Below, in pieces: positions 1 to 10,133 of a DNA stretch of 64,000 nucleotides. A program made the translations under genes and the position numbers. This stretch comes from Jejuia algarum (GTDB taxonomy: Bacteria; Bacteroidota; Bacteroidia; Flavobacteriales; Flavobacteriaceae), in NCBI GenBank assembly GCA_947495775.1, contig CANMAQ010000016.1, forward strand, positions 38,665 to 102,664, written 5' to 3'. The notes beneath the pieces are model-generated. The model was not told the DNA's origin and ran no database searches. It worked only from the letters and a program-made list of their open reading frames with translations. The first letter of the stretch is position 1. Each line of letters opens with the position of its first letter.

Positions 1-1542
1 GAAGTGTCCCGTTCTATCGCAGCATGTGAAGGTGCCTTACTTATTGTGGATGCTGCCCAAAGCATACAAGCACAAACAATTTCTAACCTATATCTTGCTT
101 TAGAAAACGATTTGGAAATTATACCTGTTTTAAACAAGGTCGATTTACCAAGTGCCAATCCAGAAGAAGTTACCGATGATATTGTAGATCTACTAGGTTG
201 CGATCCAGAAGAAGTGATACACGCTAGTGGTAAAACAGGCTTTGGTGTCGATAATATTTTAGCTGCTATCATAGAACGTGTGCCAGCACCAAAAGGAGAC
301 CCTAACGGCCCTTTGCAAGCTTTAATTTTCGATTCGGTATACAACACATTTCGTGGTATCGAAACCTATTTTAGAGTCTTTAATGGTGAAATTAAAAAAG
401 GCCAACACATTAAATTTGTAGCGACAGACAACGATTATTATGCCGATGAAATTGGGACATTAAAACTGACCCAAGTGGCTAAAAAAACGGTAAAAGCTGG
501 CGATGTGGGCTACCTCATCACAGGAATTAAAACCGCTAAAGAAGTAAAAGTTGGAGATACCATTACAGATTTCGACAATCCAACAACCAATATTGTAGAA
601 GGTTTTGAAGATGTAAAACCTATGGTATTTGCGGGTATCTATCCTGTAGATACCGAAGACTACGAGGATTTACGTGCCTCTATGGAAAAACTACAACTTA
701 ACGATGCCTCTTTGGTATTTCAACCTGAAAGTTCGGCCGCTTTAGGCTTTGGTTTCCGTTGTGGTTTCTTAGGGATGCTGCACATGGAAATTATTCAAGA
801 ACGTTTAGAACGTGAGTTTGATATGACGGTGATTACCACGGTACCTAACGTGTCTTACCATGCATATACCAACAAGCATCCAGACGAAATTATTATTGTT
901 AATAACCCTTCCGACTTACCAGAACCTTCCACATTAAACCGCGTAGAAGAGCCTTATATCAAAGCCACCATCATTACCAAAGCCGATTTTGTTGGTAATG
1001 TAATGTCTCTATGTATTGAAAAACGTGGTATTATTATAAATCAAACCTATTTAACAACAGAACGTGTTGAATTAACTTTTGAAATGCCTCTGGCTGAAAT
1101 TGTATTTGATTTCTACGACCGTTTAAAAACGGTATCTAAAGGCTATGCGTCTTTCGATTACCACCCTATTGGGATGAAGCCTTCTAAACTGGTACGTTTA
1201 GACATTTTACTTAACGCGCAAACTGTAGATGCGCTTTCGGCCTTAATACATACTGATAATGCCCAATTTATTGGCCGTAAAATGTGTGAAAAATTAAGAG
1301 AGCTTATTCCACGTCAACAATTCGATATTCCTATTCAAGCTGCTATTGGTGCCAAAATTATTTCTCGTGAAACTATAAAAGCACTACGAAAAGATGTTAC
1401 CGCAAAATGTTATGGCGGTGATATTTCTCGTAAACGTAAACTTTTAGAAAAGCAGAAAAAGGGTAAAAAACGCATGAGACAAGTTGGTAATGTGGAAATC
1501 CCGCAGCAAGCTTTTATGGCTGTTTTAAAGCTAAATGACTAA
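1..1542 (+). CDS. lepA: Elongation factor 4 (LepA), 5' end cut off by window edge
   Basis: This is the C-terminal 513 residues of the ribosome-associated translational GTPase EF-4, which promotes back-translocation on stalled ribosomes. The frame is open from base 1 and begins inside the GTPase domain, just after where the DTPGH switch motif should lie. The G4 motif NKVD is present, followed by domains II, III, V and the LepA-specific basic C-terminus (YGGDISRKRKLLEKQKKGKK). The family is usually about 598 residues, so about 85 are missing, including the P-loop. The GTG at base 4 is an internal codon, not the start. Family assignment is certain. Confidence 0.97.
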   Translation, partial: EVSRSIAACEGALLIVDAAQSIQAQTISNLYLALENDLEIIPVLNKVDLPSANPEEVTDDIVDLLGCDPEEVIHASGKTGFGVDNILAAIIERVPAPKGDPNGPLQALIFDSVYNTFRGIETYFRVFNGEIKKGQHIKFVATDNDYYADEIGTLKLTQVAKKTVKAGDVGYLITGIKTAKEVKVGDTITDFDNPTTNIVEGFEDVKPMVFAGIYPVDTEDYEDLRASMEKLQLNDASLVFQPESSAALGFGFRCGFLGMLHMEIIQERLEREFDMTVITTVPNVSYHAYTNKHPDEIIIVNNPSDLPEPSTLNRVEEPYIKATIITKADFVGNVMSLCIEKRGIIINQTYLTTERVELTFEMPLAEIVFDFYDRLKTVSKGYASFDYHPIGMKPSKLVRLDILLNAQTVDALSALIHTDNAQFIGRKMCEKLRELIPRQQFDIPIQAAIGAKIISRETIKALRKDVTAKCYGGDISRKRKLLEKQKKGKKRMRQVGNVEIPQQAFMAVLKLND

Positions 1543-1719
1543 AATAAAGTCTTTTTTCAATAAGATTAGACCTTTTAGAATAGATTAAAAAAGAAGTTAC
1601 ACACGATAAACATATCATAATTAATAATTTACCACCGTTAGAAACCCTAAGTATAAACCCTAATAATTAGGAGATGGGCAATTAACGCCATCTTATATCT
1701 TTTTTCTTTAAAAAGGAAA

Positions 1720-1749
1720 TTTGGTCAAATACGGTTGATAATATTTTCG
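1720..1749 (+). promoter_or_regulatory. Candidate promoter of the glgACB operon
   Basis: TTTG at 1720-1723, an 18 nt spacer and TATTTTCG at 1742-1749 match the Bacteroidota promoter (TTTG-N19-TAnnTTTG) with one mismatch in the -7 box. Transcription would start about 20-25 nt before the glgA ATG. This is inferred from sequence only. Confidence 0.45.
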
Positions 1750-1778
1750 TATGTTTATACGCAACGTAAATATTACAA

Positions 1779-3188
1779 ATGAACATTATACACATAAGCG
1801 CTGAATGCTTCCCAATTGCCAAGGTTGGAGGCTTAGCAGATGTTGTAGGAGCATTACCAAAATACCAAAGCAATTCTACTACAAAGGCACAAGTTATCAT
1901 GCCGTTTTACGATAACGCATTTCGTAAAACTAATAGCTTTAAAAGCATTTATAAATCTGAGCTCTATTTAGGGGACCGCAGTTTTAATTTTGAAGTTCGC
2001 ATCCTAGATAAAGCTCCTTTAGATTTCGATATTTTTTTTATTGATGTTCCTGAACTTTTGTTTAAAGATTATGTGTATTCTTCTGAAGATACCGAGCGTT
2101 TTTTAGCATTCCAAATTGCAACATTAGATTGGATGCTTACTTGGGAAAATGCGCCTTGTATTATACATTGTCATGACCACCATACAGGGTTAATTCCTTT
2201 TATGCTTCAAGAAAGTCATGCTTACGCTAGCTTAAAAAACGTACCAAATATCCTTACGATACACAATGCCCAATACCAAGGCGGCTTCTCGCATGAGCTT
2301 GTACATCTTATTCCTGATTTTAACTTCGATCATGTGGGCTTATTAGATTGGAACGGGATGGTAAACCCTCTGGCTGCCGCTATAAAATGTGCTTGGAAAG
2401 TGACCACAGTATCACCAAGCTACATGGAAGAATTAAAAATTAAAGCCAATGGCCTAGAAGGATTATTACGTGAAGAAAGTAGTAAATGTTCTGGAATCCT
2501 AAATGGTATTGATTGGAACGTATGGAATCCCGAAACAGATCCAGCTCTCATTAAAAATTACACGATTAACACTATCGATTCTGGTAGAGCTGCGAATAAG
2601 AAATACTTATGCGACCGGTTTAACCTAGACTTTAATAAACCTCTTTTTGGTTTTATAGGGCGACTCGTTTATGAAAAAGGATCTGATTTGTTTCCTGAAG
2701 TTATTAGAGAAAGCCTAAAACAAACCACACATTCCATGCTATTACTAGGTTCTGGTAATGCTGCCCAAGAAGCCGAGTTTGAACATTTAAAAACCGAATT
2801 TGAAGGCAGCTACAATGCTTTTATTGGATACGACGAACAGTTATCTCATATCGTATATGGTGGTGCCGATTTTCTATTAATGCCTTCTCGTGTAGAACCC
2901 TGCGGGTTAAACCAGCTTTACTGTTTACGCTACGGTACTATTCCCATAGTTAGAAGCATAGGTGGTTTAAAAGACACCGTTACAGACCTATCAGAAACTA
3001 ACGGGTTTGGTATTTGTCATGAAAACGTAGACGCTTTAGAAATAAAAACAGCTATAGATAGAGGTATCGCACTTTATAACACTACAGAAAAATTCAATGC
3101 CATACGCAAACAGATCATGGAAATAGACCACTCGTGGAATGTTTCAGCTGAAAAATATACAAACTTATACAAATCAACAACAAACTAG
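1779..3188 (+). CDS. glgA: Glycogen synthase (ADP-glucose type)
   Basis: A GT5-family starch/glycogen synthase of 469 residues, which transfers glucose from ADP-glucose to the growing alpha-1,4-glucan. The N-terminus carries the ADP-glucose-binding KVGGLADV motif at residues 15-22. The C-terminal Rossmann domain has GRLVYEKG and the conserved EPCGLNQLYCLRYG segment. Length is normal for the family. It is the first gene of a tight operon: glgC starts 6 nt after its stop. The ATG at 1779 directly precedes the family's typical N-terminal strand. Confidence 0.96.
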   Translation: MNIIHISAECFPIAKVGGLADVVGALPKYQSNSTTKAQVIMPFYDNAFRKTNSFKSIYKSELYLGDRSFNFEVRILDKAPLDFDIFFIDVPELLFKDYVYSSEDTERFLAFQIATLDWMLTWENAPCIIHCHDHHTGLIPFMLQESHAYASLKNVPNILTIHNAQYQGGFSHELVHLIPDFNFDHVGLLDWNGMVNPLAAAIKCAWKVTTVSPSYMEELKIKANGLEGLLREESSKCSGILNGIDWNVWNPETDPALIKNYTINTIDSGRAANKKYLCDRFNLDFNKPLFGFIGRLVYEKGSDLFPEVIRESLKQTTHSMLLLGSGNAAQEAEFEHLKTEFEGSYNAFIGYDEQLSHIVYGGADFLLMPSRVEPCGLNQLYCLRYGTIPIVRSIGGLKDTVTDLSETNGFGICHENVDALEIKTAIDRGIALYNTTEKFNAIRKQIMEIDHSWNVSAEKYTNLYKSTTN

Positions 3189-3194
3189 TATAAA

Positions 3195-4457
3195 ATGATA
3201 AACAATGAGGTATTTGCCATTATTTTAGGTGGCGGACAGGGGTCGAGATTACATCCATTAACAGAAGCAAGGTCTAAACCTGCTGTTCCAATAGCTGGAA
3301 AATACAGATTAGTAGATATTCCTATTTCCAACTGTATCAATTCAGACATTAAACGCATGTTTGTATTGACGCAATTCAATTCGGCCTCACTAAACAGACA
3401 TATCAAAGACACCTATCATTTTAGTTTTTTCAGTAGTGCTTTTGTAGACGTTTTAGCAGCAGAACAAACCCCAGAAAACAAAGGCTGGTTTCAAGGTACT
3501 GCAGATGCGGTACGCCAAAGTATGCACCACGTTTTAAGACATGAATTTGAGTATGTCTTGATTTTATCTGGTGATCAGTTGTATCAAATGGATTACGAAA
3601 AAATGGTACAGGCCCATAAAGAAAGTAATGCCGAGATATCGATTGCTACGATTCCTGTAGCGGCAAAAGATGCCACAGGCTTTGGTATTTTAAAATCTGA
3701 TGAAAATAACATCATCACTTCTTTTATAGAAAAACCAGATGCAAGTCTATTATCTGATTGGACCTCTGAAGTTAGTGATGAGATGAAAGCTTCTGGCCGC
3801 AATTATTTAGCCTCTATGGGGATTTACATCTTCAACAGAGACCTTATTGCAAAACTTATGGAAGACGAAAGCACCATTGATTTTGGTAAAGAAATCATTC
3901 CACAAAACATTGCAAAACACAAAACATTAAGTTACCAATACGAGGGCTATTGGACAGATATAGGAACTATAGAATCCTTTTTTGAAGCCAATATTGGTTT
4001 AACCGCAGATATTCCTGAATTCGATTTATACGATAAATCCAAACGCATCTACACCAGAGCAAGAATGCTGCCTACCACCAAGGTATCTGGAACCACATTA
4101 AACAAAGCTGTAATCGCAGAAGGTTGTATTATATGCGCCTCTAAAATAGAGCAATCTGTAATTGGTATTCGCTCGCGTATTGGTGCAGAATCTGTGATTA
4201 TAAATACCTATATGATGGGTAGCGACTATTATCAAAATTTAGATGATATCTCTAACCCAGAAAAACATACCATTGGTATTGGTGAACGCTGCCATATCAA
4301 AAACGCTATTTTAGATAAAAATTGCGCAATTGGCGACGATGTAAAAATAGAAGGTGGTCCTCATTTAAAAGATGTAGAAACAGACACCTATGCCATAAAA
4401 GACGGTATAGTAGTCATTAAAAAAGAGGCTGTTATTCCTAGCGGCTTCGTGATATAA
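3195..4457 (+). CDS. glgC: Glucose-1-phosphate adenylyltransferase (ADP-glucose pyrophosphorylase)
   Basis: This enzyme makes ADP-glucose from glucose-1-phosphate and ATP, the committed step of glycogen synthesis. The 420-residue protein has the nucleotidyltransferase signature GGGQGSRLHPLT at residues 12-23, the KPAVPIAGKYRLVDIPISN segment and GTADAVRQ. A left-handed beta-helix domain with hexapeptide character fills the C-terminal third. It lies between glgA and glgB with gaps of 6 and 3 nt, so the three are almost certainly co-transcribed and made in matched amounts. Confidence 0.97.
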   Translation: MINNEVFAIILGGGQGSRLHPLTEARSKPAVPIAGKYRLVDIPISNCINSDIKRMFVLTQFNSASLNRHIKDTYHFSFFSSAFVDVLAAEQTPENKGWFQGTADAVRQSMHHVLRHEFEYVLILSGDQLYQMDYEKMVQAHKESNAEISIATIPVAAKDATGFGILKSDENNIITSFIEKPDASLLSDWTSEVSDEMKASGRNYLASMGIYIFNRDLIAKLMEDESTIDFGKEIIPQNIAKHKTLSYQYEGYWTDIGTIESFFEANIGLTADIPEFDLYDKSKRIYTRARMLPTTKVSGTTLNKAVIAEGCIICASKIEQSVIGIRSRIGAESVIINTYMMGSDYYQNLDDISNPEKHTIGIGERCHIKNAILDKNCAIGDDVKIEGGPHLKDVETDTYAIKDGIVVIKKEAVIPSGFVI

Positions 4458-4460
4458 CCT

Positions 4461-6368
4461 ATGGCAAATATAAAATCATATAGTCTATTCTCCGATTTTG
4501 ATATCAACTTGTTTAAAGCTGGAAAGCACTTTCGCCTTTATGAAAAATTTGGCTCTCATCCAGTAACGGTAGACGGTATCGAGGGCACGTATTTTGCGGT
4601 GTGGGCACCAAGCGCCAAATCGGTATCTGTGATTGGTGATTTTAATTTTTGGAACGATAAAGAGCACCAGCTTAACGTACGTTGGGATTCTAGTGGTATT
4701 TGGGAAGGCTTTATTCCTCTAGTAGGCAAAGGCGCTGTGTATAAATATAAAATACACAGCCACAATAACGGTATTGTAACAGAAAAAGCAGATCCTTATG
4801 CGCGTCGCTATGAGCATCCTCCTAAAACAGCTTCGATTGTTTGGGATGATACCTATAAGTGGAAAGACAGCACTTGGATGAAAAAACGTAAAAAACATAA
4901 CGCTATAGATGCGCCTTATTCCGTTTACGAAGTGCATCTGGGCTCATGGAAAAAGCAGGTAGAAGAAAATCGTTTCATGTCTTATTTTGAACTGGCAGAC
5001 GATTTGGTAAATTATGTAAAGGACATGAATTTTACGCACGTAGAACTTATGCCTATTATGGAGTTTCCCTATGATCCTTCTTGGGGGTATCAAATTACAG
5101 GTTACTTTGCGCCAACGTCCCGCTACGGCTATCCCGAAGAGTTCAAGTATTTAGTAGATCAATTGCACCAAAACGATATTGGAATCATCCTGGACTGGGT
5201 GCCTTCTCATTTCCCCGAAGATGCACACGGCTTAGGCTTTTTTGACGGTTCTCATTTATACGAGCACCCAGACAAGCGCAAAGGCTACCACCAAGATTGG
5301 AAAAGTTTAATCTTTAATTACGAACGTAATGAAGTGCGTTCTTTCCTTATAAGTAACGCCATTTTTTGGCTAGACCAATACCATGCCGATGGTTTGCGTG
5401 TAGACGCCGTTGCTTCTATGTTATTTTTAGACTATTCTAGAGAAGATGGCGAATGGGAACCAAACATCTATGGCGGCCGCGAAAACCTAGCAGTTATAGA
5501 CTTCCTTAAGCAATTAAATGAAGAGGTGTATGCCTCATTCCCAGACGTACAAACCATAGCCGAAGAATCTACAGCATTCCCTAAAGTATCCCAACCCACC
5601 TTTGTGGGCGGTTTAGGTTTTGGTATGAAATGGATGATGGGCTGGATGCATGATACCCTTGAATATTTTGCAAAAGACCCTGTCTACAGAACATACCACC
5701 ATAACGATATTACCTTTAGCTTGGCATATGCTTTTACAGAAAACTTTATGCTACCACTGTCTCATGACGAAGTGGTCTATGGTAAAAATTCCATATTAGG
5801 TAGAATGCCCGGTGACGAATGGCAACGTTTTGCCAACCTAAGGTTACTCTATGGCTGCATGTTTACGCACCCTGGTACCAAACTGTTATTTATGGGAGGT
5901 GAATTTGGACAGTACAACGAGTGGGATTTTCAAGGCAGTTTAGATTGGAATCTATTAGAATTTGAGCCGCATCAAAACATGCAAACTTATGTAAAAGAGC
6001 TCAATGCCTTATACAAAAGTACACCTGCACTCTATGAAAAAGGATTTAGTTACGATGGTTTTGAATGGATTAGCCATGACGACCACGAAAACTGTGTGAT
6101 GTCTTACATTAGAAAAGGACATGATGAAGATGCTTCTGTCGTGGTGGTTTGTAATTTAACCCCAACGGTTCGAAAAAACTATAAAATAGGGCTCCCAACT
6201 AAAGGAAAACTTATAGAAGTCTTTAATGGCGATGCTAAAATTTTTGGTGGTAGTGGTATTGGCAATAGCAAGCAAATTACCATAAAAAAAGAAGCTTGGA
6301 ATGGTAAAGACTATGCTGCAAAGATAACTTTGGCACCTCTAGCCATTACTGTTTTTAAGTTTAAATAA
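4461..6368 (+). CDS. glgB: 1,4-alpha-glucan branching enzyme
   Basis: A GH13 branching enzyme of 635 residues that introduces alpha-1,6 branches into glycogen. A CBM48 domain (about residues 35-120, FAVWAPSAKSVSVIGDFN) precedes the catalytic barrel. The three catalytic acids are visible: Asp315 in GLRVDAVASM, Glu368 in TIAEES and Asp436 in LPLSHDEVV. It lacks the extra N-terminal domain of E. coli GlgB and so resembles the shorter branching enzymes. It is the last gene of glgACB; no terminator-like hairpin follows. Confidence 0.97.
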   Translation: MANIKSYSLFSDFDINLFKAGKHFRLYEKFGSHPVTVDGIEGTYFAVWAPSAKSVSVIGDFNFWNDKEHQLNVRWDSSGIWEGFIPLVGKGAVYKYKIHSHNNGIVTEKADPYARRYEHPPKTASIVWDDTYKWKDSTWMKKRKKHNAIDAPYSVYEVHLGSWKKQVEENRFMSYFELADDLVNYVKDMNFTHVELMPIMEFPYDPSWGYQITGYFAPTSRYGYPEEFKYLVDQLHQNDIGIILDWVPSHFPEDAHGLGFFDGSHLYEHPDKRKGYHQDWKSLIFNYERNEVRSFLISNAIFWLDQYHADGLRVDAVASMLFLDYSREDGEWEPNIYGGRENLAVIDFLKQLNEEVYASFPDVQTIAEESTAFPKVSQPTFVGGLGFGMKWMMGWMHDTLEYFAKDPVYRTYHHNDITFSLAYAFTENFMLPLSHDEVVYGKNSILGRMPGDEWQRFANLRLLYGCMFTHPGTKLLFMGGEFGQYNEWDFQGSLDWNLLEFEPHQNMQTYVKELNALYKSTPALYEKGFSYDGFEWISHDDHENCVMSYIRKGHDEDASVVVVCNLTPTVRKNYKIGLPTKGKLIEVFNGDAKIFGGSGIGNSKQITIKKEAWNGKDYAAKITLAPLAITVFKFK

Positions 6369-6453
6369 ACACAAATATTAAGTGAGACACTGATTAGTAA
6401 TCATATAATTTGATTACTAATCAATGTTGATTTGTTCATAAGAAATCAACAAA

Positions 6454-6912
6454 ATGAATCAAAAAAAGTACTATAGAACTCTTAATTCCCCTCTCTTGGA
6501 GATTAATGATTCTCGAATTATAGTTACTGGTTTTATTGTGTTTATATTGCTTACTATCCCTTCTTTTATAAGAATCTATTTCGAATACAAACTTATCTAC
6601 GTAATTGTCATTAGATTACTTTCTTTACTATATGTCTTACACAAAGTAGAATCTTTAAATCGAAATAGGCTGTTCTGGGGGCTTATAGCAGTATTATACC
6701 CTCCTTTAGCTCTTATAATTTTAGGCTTATCGAACTTTAAAATACATATAAAACCAATTAAAGAAATAATTAAAAATTACAGATTAAAATACAATTCAGA
6801 AATTTCAAAACTTAAAAAAACTGAACAGTATACAATTAACGCTGAATTAAAACTTAAAAACGAATACCAAATAGCTCTCAAAATGCAATTTCTAAAAAAT
6901 TGGGTGAATTAA
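6454..6912 (+). CDS. Hypothetical membrane protein, possibly the 5' part of a frameshifted gene
   Basis: I do not recognise this 152-residue protein. Hydrophobic stretches near residues 25-45, 48-65 and 75-92 suggest three membrane helices, followed by a basic, helical C-terminal tail. It ends in the sequence A-AAA-AAT (6894-6900), where a -1 slip would join it to the overlapping frame at 6900-7142 and give a protein of about 232 residues. Codon use is AT-rich like its neighbours. The join could be a programmed frameshift, a mutation or a sequencing error in the A-run. Confidence 0.55.
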   Translation: MNQKKYYRTLNSPLLEINDSRIIVTGFIVFILLTIPSFIRIYFEYKLIYVIVIRLLSLLYVLHKVESLNRNRLFWGLIAVLYPPLALIILGLSNFKIHIKPIKEIIKNYRLKYNSEISKLKKTEQYTINAELKLKNEYQIALKMQFLKNWVN

Positions 6913-7142
6913 ATATTTCTCCTAAAGTGAATACTAAAAATGAAATTAACAACCCTCATCCTGTTGTAATCAAGGTGGGAGGTTTTTTTGTATACATATT
7001 TAGTTTAGGCAAAAAAACGTTTAATAATATATATACCGAAGAAAATGTGAGAACTAATGCAATGATTGGGTATGTTTTTAATTTGTTGATATTAATTTTT
7101 TTAATTCTTTTAGTTTTATCTCATTTACAAAATGACATATAG
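6900..7142 (+). CDS. Hypothetical membrane protein, possibly the 3' part of the preceding gene
   Basis: An 80-residue frame with only a TTG start, overlapping the preceding gene by 13 nt. It has a polar first half and one clear membrane helix near the C-terminus (about residues 56-74). No good ribosome site precedes the TTG. The most natural reading is that it continues the preceding frame after a -1 shift: the joined protein reads MQFLK(K/N)LGELNISPK across the junction. No family recognised. Confidence 0.4.
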   Translation: MGELNISPKVNTKNEINNPHPVVIKVGGFFVYIFSLGKKTFNNIYTEENVRTNAMIGYVFNLLILIFLILLVLSHLQNDI

Positions 7143-7537
7143 CAACATATCTAAACTTCTGAAAGATTCTTTTTTAAAACACTTATCAGGTTAAGCATAG
7201 TTAAACGTTTTTATGCAATTAAAAAATTTAATGAAATACCACCATAAACCCCATATTTTTAACTATTATTCTACTGTATAGTATAGCCATACATCTCCAA
7301 ATTTCTAAGCCGTTAAAAACCAATTCTTTTTGCAATTAGAACAAAGAAAACACCTACTTTTGAAATGGGTTTGATTATTGAAAATAATTTTTAATTTGTA
7401 AGCGCTTGTAAATTCGATAATTATCGCGCAGATTAGTTACAAATTGTATAAATAAAGTCTCTTTTTTTTAATAAAAAGAGAGGTATCAAGCATTTAAATT
7501 TTAGTAATTTCGTTAATGAACTTTAATACCTGTTTAT
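7143..7537. other. Intergenic leader region before the GH31 gene
   Basis: A 395 nt gap with no coding potential that I can see. It holds a good promoter candidate (7329-7362) and, within the inferred 5' leader, a 9-bp inverted repeat TCTCTTTTT / AAAAAGAGA at 7458-7466 and 7473-7481. The hairpin could influence translation or RNA stability; no known riboswitch is recognised. Confidence 0.4.
7329..7362 (+). promoter_or_regulatory. Candidate promoter for the GH31 alpha-glucosidase
   Basis: TACTTTTG at 7355-7362 is a perfect TAnnTTTG -7 box, with TTTG at 7329-7332 and a 22 nt spacer, slightly longer than usual. It would give a 5' leader of about 170 nt. Confidence 0.4.
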
Positions 7538-9937
7538 ATGATATTAAATACAGAATTAGAATACAAAGGAAATTTATTTCCATCCGAAATAGTTAAGTAC
7601 GAAAAAAACTTAAACGTTCTCTCTTTCACTGCTAAAAACGGTGTGGTCTTAGAAATTACTGTCCGAAGAGACAGTATTTTAAGATTTAGATTTACAACTA
7701 CTGGTATTTTTGAAAATGATTTCTCTTATGCCGTTACAAAATATGCGAGTAGAGGTTACAACCATCTGGAGGTAACCGAAGATGATAACCACTACATTAT
7801 CACGACTGCTAAATTGATCTGTAACGTATCGAAATTAGATTTGAGAACCTCAATTTACGATGCCATAGACAAAACCCTTATTTGTGAAGATGAACTTGGT
7901 TTCCACTGGGAAGAAAGTTATGAGTTTGGTGGCGATGTTGTAAAAATGTCTAAAACCTCGCAACCTGGAGAAAGTTATTACGGTTTGGGAGACAAACCTG
8001 TTGATAATAACTTAAAAGGCAAGCGTTTTGAAAACTGGGTGACAGACTCTTATGCCTATGGCAGAGATACAGACCCTATTTATAAAGCGATTCCATTTTA
8101 CACGGCTTTACACAATAAAAAATCCTATGGTGTGTTCTTTGATAACACCTTCCGTTCGTTTTTCGATTTTTGTCATGAACGCAGAAACATTACAAGTTTT
8201 TGGGCTCATGGTGGTGAAATGAACTACTATTTTATCTATGGTCCTGAAATGTCTGAAGTTGTAGCCAACTATACCGATTTAACAGGAAAACCTCATGAAA
8301 TGCCTGCATTATGGGCATTGGGCTACCACCAGTGTAAATGGAGTTATTACCCAGAGAGCAACGTAAAAGAAATTACCGCTAAGTTTAGAGAGTTGCAAAT
8401 TCCTTGTGATGCCATTTATCTCGATATTGATTATATGGAAGGCTTTCGTTGTTTTACATGGAATAAGGACTATTTTCCAGATCCTAAACGCATGGTTAAA
8501 GAACTCGCAGACGATGGCTTTAAAACCATAGTAATTATAGACCCTGGTATTAAAATAGATATGGATTATTCTGTATTTAAAGAGGGCTTAGATAAAGATT
8601 ATTTCTGTAAGCGTGCCGATGGCCCTTACATGAAAGGTAAGGTATGGCCAGGAGAATGTTACTTCCCAGACTTTACCAATCCTGAAGTAAGAGAATGGTG
8701 GTCGGATTTATTTAAAGAATTAATCGAAGACATTGGTGTTAAAGGGGTGTGGAATGATATGAACGAACCTGCTGTAATGGACGTTCCTGGAAAAACCTTC
8801 CCTAACGATGTAAGACACGATTACGACGGTAACCCTTGTAGCCATAGAAAAGCACACAACGTTTACGGCATGCAAATGGCACGTGCCACTTACCAAGGTT
8901 TAAAGAAATTTTCATATCCAAAACGTCCTTTTGTTATTACAAGAGCAGCGTATTCTGGAACACAACGTTACACCTCTAGTTGGACGGGTGATAATATTGC
9001 AACATGGGACCACTTAAATATAGCCAACCTACAAGCGCAACGCATGTGTATGTCTGGATTCTCATTTATTGGATCGGATATTGGAGGTTTTGCCGAACAA
9101 CCTAATGGCGAATTGTATGCCCGTTGGATTCAATTAGGTATTTTCCACCCCTTCTGTAGAACACACTCTTCTGGAGATCATGGCGACCAAGAACCCTGGG
9201 CTTTTGGAGATACCATTACCGATGTGGTGAGAAAGTTTATCGAATTACGTTACGAATTATTGCCGTATTTATACACTGCATTTTGGAGGTACGTAGAAGA
9301 AGGTATTCCTATCTTAAAATCGCTAGTACTTTACGATCAAGAAGATCCACAAACGCACTATAGAAACGACGAATTTATTTTTGGTGAAAAGATTTTAGCC
9401 TGTCCTATTACGGGACCAAACCAAAAAGGAAGACGCATGTACATTCCTAGAGGACAATGGTATAATTTCTGGACTGACGAAGTTGTTACTGGTGGTCAAG
9501 AAATATGGGTAGATGCCGATTTAGACAGCATGCCAATTTTTGTAAAAGAAGGTGCTATTATCCCTAAATATCCTGTACAACAATATGTAGGTGAAAAAAC
9601 CATTGATGAGTTGTTATTAGATGTATACTATACCGAAGGTAAAGAAGAATCTACAGTATATGAAGATGCCGAAGATGGTTACGATTACGTCAAAGGACGC
9701 TACAGTTTAAGAAATTTTAGATTATTAGGAAAAAAGAAAGAATTAATCATCCAACAGCATAAATCTGGTAAGTTTATAACCCCTTACGAGACTTTTAAAC
9801 TGAATTTACATGGTTTACCTTTCGAAATCTCTAAAGTTGAAGTAGACAACGTTGAAATTCCTTTTAAGGATGTAAAACTTGATGATAACACATTAGTATT
9901 AACTAAAGATTTTACAGAATTGCATATTGTAGGGTAA
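7538..9937 (+). CDS. GH31 family alpha-glucosidase
   Basis: A 799-residue glycoside hydrolase of family 31, likely releasing glucose from the non-reducing ends of alpha-glucans such as maltooligosaccharides or glycogen fragments. The nucleophile is Asp407 in WNDMNEPAVM and the acid/base is Asp485 in WTGDNIATW. An N-terminal beta-sandwich precedes the barrel and C-terminal beta domains follow (to HIVG). No signal peptide is visible, so it is probably cytoplasmic. Its place after glgACB suggests a role in glycogen or maltodextrin turnover, but it has its own promoter and a strong terminator. GH31 also includes alpha-xylosidases; sequence alone does not settle specificity. Confidence 0.9.
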   Translation: MILNTELEYKGNLFPSEIVKYEKNLNVLSFTAKNGVVLEITVRRDSILRFRFTTTGIFENDFSYAVTKYASRGYNHLEVTEDDNHYIITTAKLICNVSKLDLRTSIYDAIDKTLICEDELGFHWEESYEFGGDVVKMSKTSQPGESYYGLGDKPVDNNLKGKRFENWVTDSYAYGRDTDPIYKAIPFYTALHNKKSYGVFFDNTFRSFFDFCHERRNITSFWAHGGEMNYYFIYGPEMSEVVANYTDLTGKPHEMPALWALGYHQCKWSYYPESNVKEITAKFRELQIPCDAIYLDIDYMEGFRCFTWNKDYFPDPKRMVKELADDGFKTIVIIDPGIKIDMDYSVFKEGLDKDYFCKRADGPYMKGKVWPGECYFPDFTNPEVREWWSDLFKELIEDIGVKGVWNDMNEPAVMDVPGKTFPNDVRHDYDGNPCSHRKAHNVYGMQMARATYQGLKKFSYPKRPFVITRAAYSGTQRYTSSWTGDNIATWDHLNIANLQAQRMCMSGFSFIGSDIGGFAEQPNGELYARWIQLGIFHPFCRTHSSGDHGDQEPWAFGDTITDVVRKFIELRYELLPYLYTAFWRYVEEGIPILKSLVLYDQEDPQTHYRNDEFIFGEKILACPITGPNQKGRRMYIPRGQWYNFWTDEVVTGGQEIWVDADLDSMPIFVKEGAIIPKYPVQQYVGEKTIDELLLDVYYTEGKEESTVYEDAEDGYDYVKGRYSLRNFRLLGKKKELIIQQHKSGKFITPYETFKLNLHGLPFEISKVEVDNVEIPFKDVKLDDNTLVLTKDFTELHIVG

Positions 9938-10020
9938 TTATTAATACCACTTCCAATATGAAGTTAGCGAATTAAAATGTAACGTTCTAAATAACCGTTA
10001 CAAAATTAATATTTAAGCAA

Positions 10021-10056
10021 GGCCGTAATTTTAAGTTACGGCCTTTTTATTTTTTC
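10021..10056 (+). terminator. Rho-independent terminator of the GH31 gene
   Basis: Perfect 8-bp stem GGCCGTAA / TTACGGCC with a 7 nt loop, followed by a T-rich tail (10044-10056). It lies about 80 nt after the GH31 stop codon. Confidence 0.9.
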
Positions 10057-10133
10057 ATACATACAAAGAAGTGTGATTCTATAAAAGCACTATCCTAAAA
10101 AACGTTTTATACATAAGAATTCCGATAAACAGT

